A stretch of 64,000 nucleotides of DNA from positions 77,294 to 141,293 of the forward strand of contig JAEXGT010000047.1 of assembly GCA_023450615.1 (NCBI GenBank), read 5' to 3'. Origin of the DNA: Pseudomonadota bacterium (lineage in GTDB: Bacteria; Pseudomonadota; Alphaproteobacteria; Rhizobiales; Beijerinckiaceae). Made by a program: the position numbers and the translations under genes. Positions 58,619-64,000 of this stretch are shown here, piece by piece. Positions within the stretch are counted from its first letter, which is position 1; the number at the start of each line of letters is the position of its first letter. The notes under the pieces are model-generated. The model was not told the origin of the DNA. It worked only from the letters and a program-made list of their open reading frames with translations, and did no database searches.

Positions 58619-59050
58619 ATGCCCCAGCAGAATCCTGTCACCATCATCATGATCGAGGACGACGAGGGGCATGCCCGTCTGATCGAAAAGAACATCAGGC
58701 GCGCCGGGGTCTGCAACGAGATCCGCACCTTTGCGAACGGGACGGATGCACTCGCGCATCTTTTCAGCGATGGAGTGCGCAATGACGGCCCATTCCTCGT
58801 CCTCCTCGACCTCAATCTCCCGGACATGAACGGGGTCGATATTCTGGCGAAGCTGAAAAACGACGAGAGCCTTAGACGCGCTCCCGTGGTGGTGCTGACG
58901 ACCACGGACGATCAGCGCGAGGTCCAACGCTGCTACGACTTGGGCGCCAACGTCTATATCACCAAGCCGGTCGAGTACGAGTCGTTCTCCCAGGCCATCC
59001 GCCAGCTCGGCCTCTTTCTTTCCGTCATTCAGGTTCCTGAAACGCAGTGA
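58619..59050 (+). CDS. Single-domain response regulator (CheY/Rcp1-like)
   Basis: The 143-residue receiver has the acidic pair in IIMIEDDEGHARLIEKNIRR, the phospho-acceptor Asp64 in LVLLDLNLPDMNG, the Thr in VVVLTTTDDQREVQ and the Lys in YITKPVEY. It has no output domain and resembles the Rcp1-type regulators that partner PAS or phytochrome-like kinases. It starts 1 bp after the kinase and overlaps the next gene by 4 bp, so all three are translationally coupled. Confidence 0.93.
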   Translation: MPQQNPVTIIMIEDDEGHARLIEKNIRRAGVCNEIRTFANGTDALAHLFSDGVRNDGPFLVLLDLNLPDMNGVDILAKLKNDESLRRAPVVVLTTTDDQREVQRCYDLGANVYITKPVEYESFSQAIRQLGLFLSVIQVPETQ

Positions 59051-60087
59051 GCGAAGTCCAGCCTATCCGCCTTCTCTATATCGATGACGATCCGGGCCTC
59101 GGACGCCTAGTCGAGCGCTCGCTGACGCGCCATGGCTTCAAAGTCACCCATGCTTTGAATGGGGACGAAGGGCTGCGGCATCTCGCTTCCACGTCCTACG
59201 ATGTGATCGCTCTCGATCACTTCATGCCGGGCAGGGAGGGCCTCGACGTTCTGGCCGAAATCCAAACGCTTTCCGACCCGCCACCCGTCGTCTATGTGAC
59301 CGGGGCGGATGAAGGACGTATCGCCGTGGCGGCGCTTAAGGCCGGTGCATCCGACTATGTGATCAAGGACGTGGGCGGGGTCTTCATGGATCTGCTCCGC
59401 TCCGCGGCCGAGCAGGCACTTGAAGCAGCGCGGCTGCGCCGAGAAAAGGCTGCGGCCGAGCGTGAGATGCGCGAAGCCCGCGAGCGGGCCGAGATGCTTC
59501 TGCAGGAGGTGAACCACCGCGTCGCCAACTCCTTGCAGCTCGTCGCCTCCCTTGTCGCGATGCAGCAGCGGGCGGTTGCAGGCGATACGATGGCGCGGGA
59601 TACTCTCGCGGAAACCCAGAGCCGCATCACCGCCATCGCGCAGATCCACCGGCGTCTCTACACCTCCAATGATGTCCGCTTCGTTGAAATGGATACCTAT
59701 CTGGAAGGTCTGGTAGAGGAACTGGAAGGCGCCATGCGGGCTGCAGGCCGGGAGCACACGATCTCTCTGCGTGCTGAGCCTATCCCGATCCCGACCGACA
59801 AGGCTGTATCGGTCGGCGTCATCGTGACGGAATTGGTCACCAACGCGTTTAAATATGCCTATCCCGAGGGCGCCAGCGGAGACATCCGCGTCATTCTGAC
59901 GAGCGCTGGAGAGCAGGTGCATCTGTCCGTCGAGGACGACGGAAGCGGATGGAAGGGAACTGGTCAGGTTCAGGGCAGCGGCCTTGGGACGAAGATCGTG
60001 CGCGCCATGGCATCGAACCTGCAATCGGCTATCGAGTTCGACCCATATTACGCCGGGACGAGGGCGCTTCTATCATTCTCCATTTGA
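59047..60087 (+). CDS. Receiver plus HisKA_2/HWE-type histidine kinase
   Basis: The 346-residue protein joins an N-terminal receiver (YIDDDPGLGRLVERSLTRHG, Asp57 in VIALDHFMPGREG, Lys in YVIKDVGG) to a HisKA_2-type kinase domain. The coiled linker (about residues 118-150) leads to LLQEVNHRVANSLQLVASLV with His157. The ATPase has VTELVTNAFKYAYPEG and a late GSGLGTKIVRAMASNL. It is the third gene of the phosphorelay and may pass phosphate on to a PhyR-like general stress regulator elsewhere. The start is GTG 59047. Confidence 0.92.
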   Translation: MSEVQPIRLLYIDDDPGLGRLVERSLTRHGFKVTHALNGDEGLRHLASTSYDVIALDHFMPGREGLDVLAEIQTLSDPPPVVYVTGADEGRIAVAALKAGASDYVIKDVGGVFMDLLRSAAEQALEAARLRREKAAAEREMREARERAEMLLQEVNHRVANSLQLVASLVAMQQRAVAGDTMARDTLAETQSRITAIAQIHRRLYTSNDVRFVEMDTYLEGLVEELEGAMRAAGREHTISLRAEPIPIPTDKAVSVGVIVTELVTNAFKYAYPEGASGDIRVILTSAGEQVHLSVEDDGSGWKGTGQVQGSGLGTKIVRAMASNLQSAIEFDPYYAGTRALLSFSI

Positions 60088-60235
60088 TGCGAGGCATTCA
60101 GGCCTGACTTCCTACGCAAGGCCGCATTGGCGCTGACGTGGATTTATGAGGCTTATAAGTTGGGTCTTGAGACTTACAGGGTTGCATATACGGGCTGTTC
60201 AGAGGTGCGTATATGAAGCCGTGCGCGGCTGCCTG

Positions 60236-60577
60236 TTATTCCTCTCGCTCCCGCTTGTAGGACGCGGACGAGAGCCTGGTCCGGATGGCGCTGGCAATCT
60301 GGTTCAATTCGCGCTGGATCCGATTGAGGCGGGAGAGCAGCTCGCCATCTTCCATATTCGGGAGGTTGGGAAGGCGCGGCTCGGCTGGGGCTTCGTTGAT
60401 AAAGCGACGGATCTCCTCCAAGGTTGTAGGGCCGATATTGGGAACTGTCAGCCATTGCGCGTCGGAGATGCTGGCAACCTCCCGGATCGTGGGACATCGC
60501 CCCTGAAATTCTGCGAGAACCGCGCCCCGCACGCGGCCCGAGCACTTCTCGATTGGAAATGGATCGTCCCAACCCAT
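60236..60577 (-). CDS. Helix-hairpin-helix protein resembling the RNA polymerase alpha CTD
   Basis: The 113-residue protein starts at ATG 60577 (MGWDDPFPIEKCSG) with GGGGA upstream. Its centre, SDAQWLTVPNIGPTTLEEIR, has the NIG-turn HhH motif of the RpoA C-terminal domain and related DNA-binding modules. A C-terminal helix (GELLSRLNRIQRELNQIASA) may dimerise. It lacks the rest of RpoA. It could be a nucleoid or transcription-linked protein; the true role is unknown. It is convergent with the HWE kinase gene. Confidence 0.62.
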   Translation of the reverse strand: MGWDDPFPIEKCSGRVRGAVLAEFQGRCPTIREVASISDAQWLTVPNIGPTTLEEIRRFINEAPAEPRLPNLPNMEDGELLSRLNRIQRELNQIASAIRTRLSSASYKREREE

Positions 60578-61457
60578 CTCATTTCCCCGCATCCCAAGAG
60601 GTGATGTGCTGCCTGCCAACACTGTATTCATTCCTGAGCTTGGCATTATATGTTCCCATCCGTATCTTTTGCTCCTGGAAAAGAGCAGAGTTCCTTAAGG
60701 CGATACAAGGCATGCGTTGGGAGTAGCCAAATCGGCTCGTGTGGCGAGCATATGGCAAGCAGGCCTATCCGGCGGATGAAATGTGTAAAACCTTCATCCT
60801 TCGCGAAAAATTCGAATAAGCCATGGGTTTTCGCGCGCAACGAGCATACGGAAAGGGCGATTGTGAAATATGATTAGGAATGCTCTGGCTTATATGGATT
60901 GCGCGTCGAGCGCCGCACTCAGAAACCTGTATTGAAAGGCAATCGCAGCATGTGCCGCATTCAGGCGAATGCAGTAATCATAATGGCCTCAATGCGTCCA
61001 TAAAGTGACAATGGGGGTGGACGGATCGCGGCATGAATATGTCAGCATCATGTTCGACTTCTCCAATATGAGTAGCCCTGAACACCACGTATGAGTGAGA
61101 GCCCTTCTAGGAAAGTGGTTTTGTTGAAGTGGTGTTTCGGAAAACTCGGACACGAAATGCTCCTGAGTCTGCCCGAGTTTTTCTATGTGCGGTTCGTGGG
61201 ATGATCAAGGACGGCGGGTCCGTGCCGGGTGCTTCAGATGTTTCAACTGCTGAAACGCGCGGGGCTTCGCTTAAAGCAATCCTTTTCGTCGAGTCCTTTT
61301 CCGGCAAATTGCCAGCCATCCCGAGGCGATGTTTTTCTCCTAATACTCTGGAATTTTTTGCAGGCACACTATTATTAGCCGGCAACCTTATTGTCGTCCT
61401 AAACCGACGAGATTAAGCAGTGGCTCTACCGCGTGCCTGCCGAGTTCCGAGGAATAT
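60578..61457. other. Long intergenic region with stem-loops, no confident gene
   Basis: About 880 bases, AT-richer than the flanks, lie between the HhH protein and the Na/Pi cotransporter. A 95-codon plus frame at 61129-61416 lacks a ribosome binding site and recognisable features. Inverted repeats are AACACCAC/GTGGTGTT (61081-61136) and AAAACTCGG/CCGAGTTTT (61141-61181). A noncoding RNA or a decayed gene is possible. Confidence 0.4.
61141..61183 (+). other. Stem-loop followed by T residues in the long intergenic region
   Basis: AAAACTCGG (61141-61149) pairs perfectly with CCGAGTTTT (61173-61181) across a 23-nt loop, and two more bases (T, C) follow. It could be the 3' end of a small RNA; the outer AACACCAC/GTGGTGTT pair lies just upstream. 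Confidence 0.35.
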
Positions 61458-63101
61458 ATGTCCGCTACCGCCATTCTGATTCACTTGCTGGGTGAGGTCG
61501 CCCTCCTGCTCTGGGGCATAAATATGGTCAATAGCGGGGTCCAGCGAGCGTTCGGCAGCGATCTGCGATGGATCCTCGGCATCGGTTTGCGAACCCGCCT
61601 GCGCGCCTTTCTGGCGGGAGTCGGCGTAACGACCGTTCTGCAGAGCAGCACCGCCACGGCGCTCATGGTGGCTTCATTTACGGCTGGCGGTGCGGTCGAT
61701 ATCGTTCCGGCGCTTGCTGTGATGCTGGGCGCCAATGTGGGCACGACGTTGATCGTGCAGGTGCTGTCCTTCGATGTCACGCTGATCTTCCCGCTGCTGA
61801 TCTTCTTCGGCTTCATGGCCTACAAGCGGGGAGCCTCGAGCCGCATCAGGGATCTTGGGCGCGTCGCCATCGGCCTCGGGCTGATGCTGTTGTCGCTGCA
61901 CCTCCTGACCGAGACGATCCATCCGATTGAATCCTCCGAGGTCCTCAAGAACGTGCTCGCGGTCATTGCGCCCGATCCGCTGATCCTGGTGTTCCTGTCC
62001 GGGCTCTTCGCCTGGATAGCCCATTCCAGCGTCGCCGCCATGCTCTTCATCATGTCGCTTGCCAGCGCAGGAGTCATCGATACGCATGCCGCTTTGGTCA
62101 TGGTGCTCGGCGCGAATTTGGGAAGCTCGGTCAATCCCATGCTGGAGGGGTTGGGTGGCGATCCCGCAAAATTCCGCGTGCCATTCGGCAACCTCGCCAT
62201 GCGCGTAATCGGATGCGTGGCCGCTCTGCCGCTGATCGATGTGGTCATGGGCTATATGACGATGCTCGATCCGAACCCGGCGCGGCTGGCAGCCAACTTC
62301 CATACGCTTTTCAATGTAGCGGTCGCCGCCGTCTTCATCCTGCCGCTGCCATGGATTGCGAAGCTGCTCACGAAAGCATTTCCGGAGAAGGTGCGGACGT
62401 CCGATCCCGGCACGCCGCAATACCTCGACAAGGATGCTCTCGATACGCCTTCCGTCGCCTTGTCCAATGCGGCCCGCGAGGTGCTGCGCATGGCCGATAC
62501 TGTGGAGATCATGCTGCGGAGTTCGCAGGATCTTTTCCGTGAGGACGACATCGGTCGCGTGGCGGAGGTGAGCCGCACGGACGATATCGTTGACCGTCTC
62601 TACAGTGCGGTCCGCCGCTATCTCAGCTCCATCAACCATGAGGCTTTGAGCGAGAGCGAGGCGAGGCGCCTTTCCGACATCCTCGCCTTCGCCATCAATC
62701 TGGAGCACGTCGGCGATATCATCGACAAGAACCTGATGGAGCTTGCAGCCAAGCGCATCAAGAACCATTTGCGCCTGCCCAAGGAAAGCCTCGACGACAT
62801 CACCAGCATGTACAACAAGCTGCTGGAGCACCTGCAGCTTGCAGCCTCCGTGCTCATGTTCCAGGATATCGGCTCGGCCCGCCGCCTTGTCTCTGAGAAG
62901 GAGCGCTTCCGGGATCTCGAACGCGCGGTCACCCAGAAGCAACTGGAGCAGATCCGGTCCGGGCGTGCGATGGGCGATACCAGCGCATTGCAGCTCGACA
63001 TTGTGCGCGACCTGAAGCGGATTGAGGCCCATATCGCCGCAACGGGCCATTCCCTTCTTGAGCAGAGCGGCGAGCTTAAACCCAGCCGCCTTACGTCCTG
63101 A
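61458..63101 (+). CDS. Na/Pi cotransporter family protein with C-terminal PhoU-like domain
   Basis: The 547-residue protein has two inverted membrane repeats marked by TTVLQSSTATALMVASFTAG and IAHSSVAAMLFIMSLASAGV, the QSS-type motifs of the NptA/PNaS family, and GANVGTTLIVQVLS. About residues 340-540 form a helical PhoU-like domain (FAINLEHVGDIIDKNLMELA). It probably takes up phosphate with sodium, with the PhoU part for control. The gene is monocistronic behind the long intergenic region. Confidence 0.92.
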   Translation: MSATAILIHLLGEVALLLWGINMVNSGVQRAFGSDLRWILGIGLRTRLRAFLAGVGVTTVLQSSTATALMVASFTAGGAVDIVPALAVMLGANVGTTLIVQVLSFDVTLIFPLLIFFGFMAYKRGASSRIRDLGRVAIGLGLMLLSLHLLTETIHPIESSEVLKNVLAVIAPDPLILVFLSGLFAWIAHSSVAAMLFIMSLASAGVIDTHAALVMVLGANLGSSVNPMLEGLGGDPAKFRVPFGNLAMRVIGCVAALPLIDVVMGYMTMLDPNPARLAANFHTLFNVAVAAVFILPLPWIAKLLTKAFPEKVRTSDPGTPQYLDKDALDTPSVALSNAAREVLRMADTVEIMLRSSQDLFREDDIGRVAEVSRTDDIVDRLYSAVRRYLSSINHEALSESEARRLSDILAFAINLEHVGDIIDKNLMELAAKRIKNHLRLPKESLDDITSMYNKLLEHLQLAASVLMFQDIGSARRLVSEKERFRDLERAVTQKQLEQIRSGRAMGDTSALQLDIVRDLKRIEAHIAATGHSLLEQSGELKPSRLTS

Positions 63102-63104
63102 CGC

Positions 63105-63347
63105 TCAAAAGCGCTCTTCTTCCCTGAAACTGCACCATTTCAGGGAATGGACAGGCTCCCCATCCATGTAGCGGATTGTCTCGCACAGACCGATATCACG
63201 CCTCTCGTGGTCTGAAAGGTGGCTCGGATCCGCTGTGGAAGTACGGCTCAGCAAATGAGCCGGCTTGAGCCATAGCTTTAGGCGCAGCCAAACGCTCTCC
63301 ACGCCGCGCAGGCGGCGGGCATCTTCATACCTCATGACGATCACCAT
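63105..63347 (-). CDS. Small protein with a DUF1127-like segment, about 80 residues
   Basis: The core SHLSDHERRDIGLCETIRYM resembles the DUF1127 pattern of a short helix with an RDIG turn, and is preceded by a basic helix (RLRGVESVWLRLKLWLKPAH). DUF1127 proteins are tiny, Arg-rich proteins tied to RNA turnover and phosphate or sugar metabolism in alphaproteobacteria. The start is uncertain (ATG 63347 or 63335); no good ribosome binding site is seen. The last codons overlap a perfect 10-bp inverted repeat at 63120-63147. It is convergent with the Na/Pi gene. Confidence 0.5.
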   Translation of the reverse strand: MVIVMRYEDARRLRGVESVWLRLKLWLKPAHLLSRTSTADPSHLSDHERRDIGLCETIRYMDGEPVHSLKWCSFREEERF

Positions 63348-63462
63348 TGATGTGCTTCGGAGCGCCAAGGCGCTTTCCTAATGCAGGTAAGATGGGCCTA
63401 TTGCGGGCCCTTGACAAAATGAAAGCCAGGGGGCTGGCATAAGGTAGCCTTATGGATTGCCG

Positions 63463-64000
63463 ATGCCGAAAACACCGTCCAAACTTCCTCCCATGAGCGC
63501 CGTGCGCGTCTTCGAAGCCGCCGCACGCCATCAGAGCTTTACCCGTGCGGCGGAGGAACTCGGCATGACCCAGGCGGCAGTCAGCTATCAGATCAAGATG
63601 CTGGAGGACCGGGTGGGCGCACCGTTGTTCGTGCGCATGCCACGGCAGGTGATGCTGACGGCGCGAGGGCAACAGCTAGCACCCAGCGTGACCGAGGCCT
63701 TCGATGCTCTGAGGGCGGCTTTTGCCGGCGTGGAGGAGATGGTGCAGTCGGTGCTGTCCATCACCACGCTCAGCACCTTCGCCTCGAACTGGCTCATTCC
63801 GCGTCTGGGACGCTTTCAGCAACTCTTTCCCAATATCGCCGTCCAGATTTCGGTTGCCCAGCAATTGGTGGAGCTGGGACAGGGCGAGTTCGACCTGGGA
63901 ATCCGTAGTGGCAATGGAGAATGGCCGGGGTTAGAGGCGCATTTTGTCTTCCCTAATCATTTCACTGCGGTTTGCAGCCCTGAGCTCATCCGGGACATCG
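63463..64000 (+). CDS. LysR-family transcriptional regulator (GcvA-like), 3' end outside window
   Basis: From ATG 63463 an open frame runs to the window end. It starts MPKTPSKLPPMSAVRVFEAA and has the LysR helix-turn-helix FTRAAEELGMTQAAVSYQIK with the following LEDRVGAPLFVRM. The effector domain begins with SVLSITTLSTFASNWLIPRL, and GEFDLGIRSGNGEWPGLEAH follows, as in GcvA-type regulators. The last visible residues are PELIRDI. It points away from the DUF1127-like gene. The regulated genes should lie beyond the window. Confidence 0.9.
   Translation, partial: MPKTPSKLPPMSAVRVFEAAARHQSFTRAAEELGMTQAAVSYQIKMLEDRVGAPLFVRMPRQVMLTARGQQLAPSVTEAFDALRAAFAGVEEMVQSVLSITTLSTFASNWLIPRLGRFQQLFPNIAVQISVAQQLVELGQGEFDLGIRSGNGEWPGLEAHFVFPNHFTAVCSPELIRDI

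Noticed and set aside
61129..61416. A 95-codon plus-strand frame in the long intergenic region.
   Set aside because: It overlaps the stem-loops, has no ribosome binding site and shows no convincing protein features.
61674..63050. A 458-codon open frame antisense to the Na/Pi cotransporter gene.
   Set aside because: The composition (many His, Gln, Asp) is that of a shadow frame and the plus strand holds a complete known family.
1..64000. CRISPR arrays, prophage, insertion sequences or a restriction or defence island.
   Set aside because: No regular repeat-spacer arrays, transposase, integrase, phage structural or defence genes are seen in any frame.

Overview
The window is a chromosomal segment of a GC-rich alphaproteobacterium, most likely of the Hyphomicrobiales and perhaps Microvirga or another Methylobacteriaceae. 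The evidence is gene content and order: rplM-rpsI-argC, phaC, an aminotransferase-hom-glpX-recJ run, COX15-type ctaA, an NDUFS4-like complex I subunit, HWE-type kinases, and BA14K, DUF1236, DUF2842 and DUF6894 small proteins. The genus is inference. No phage, insertion sequence, CRISPR array or rRNA is visible. Four tRNA genes are present: Pro-GGG, Glu-UUC, Pro-UGG and Arg-UCU.

Layout. 1-2.6 kb: the 3' part of an MBOAT acyltransferase gene with an SGNH-like partner, probably for surface polysaccharide acylation. 2.6-4.7 kb: tRNA-Pro, very small genes and a YbaK-type tRNA deacylase. 4.8-14.4 kb: two divergent operons that look like one catabolic system. It has an N-acyl-D-amino-acid amidohydrolase, a D-threonine-aldolase/D-serine-dehydratase-like PLP enzyme, an NTF2-like protein, an SDR, an RpiR regulator, a complete sugar-type ABC importer split over both strands, and a RidA-family protein. 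14.5-17.3 kb: small secreted or unknown proteins and the remnant of an L,D-transpeptidase. 17.6-21.4 kb: a periplasmic sulfite-oxidase-fold-like protein without cysteine, coupled to a sensor kinase and a LuxR-type response regulator. 21.5-28.9 kb: heme A synthase, an orphan ParA-like ATPase, a metY-type sulfhydrylase, a CoA-binding protein, a thioesterase and a GST.

29-42.5 kb is mostly housekeeping: rplM-rpsI, argC, a FAH-family hydrolase, a FadL-type porin, PHA synthase, then aminotransferase, homoserine dehydrogenase, fructose bisphosphatase, a GNAT and RecJ. At 42.6 kb a tRNA-Glu borders a more AT-rich patch with a polyprenol-phosphate glycosyltransferase, a broken gtrA, an unknown membrane-anchored protein and a PIG-V-like mannosyltransferase. 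This patch looks acquired and partly decayed. 46-56 kb: small secreted proteins, a KDPGal-type aldolase, a DUF1624 acyltransferase, a sirtuin, a double cold-shock protein with DUF192, tRNAs, an EamA exporter, purT and, convergent to it, an ATP-grasp ligase related to the pheganomycin peptide ligase PGM1. 56-60 kb: a three-gene phosphorelay (multi-PAS kinase, CheY-like receiver, receiver-HWE kinase). 60-64 kb: an RpoA-CTD-like HhH protein, a long structured intergenic region, a Na/Pi cotransporter and the start of a LysR regulator cut by the window end.

The most interesting items are the D-amino-compound catabolic cluster, the cysteine-less SUOX-like protein with its kinase, the stand-alone PGM1-like ligase, a pair of matching palindromes 22 bp apart upstream of the GST gene, the terminator-like hairpin in the rplM leader, and the decaying glycan island at tRNA-Glu. 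All functions are inferred from reading motifs; no database search was run.
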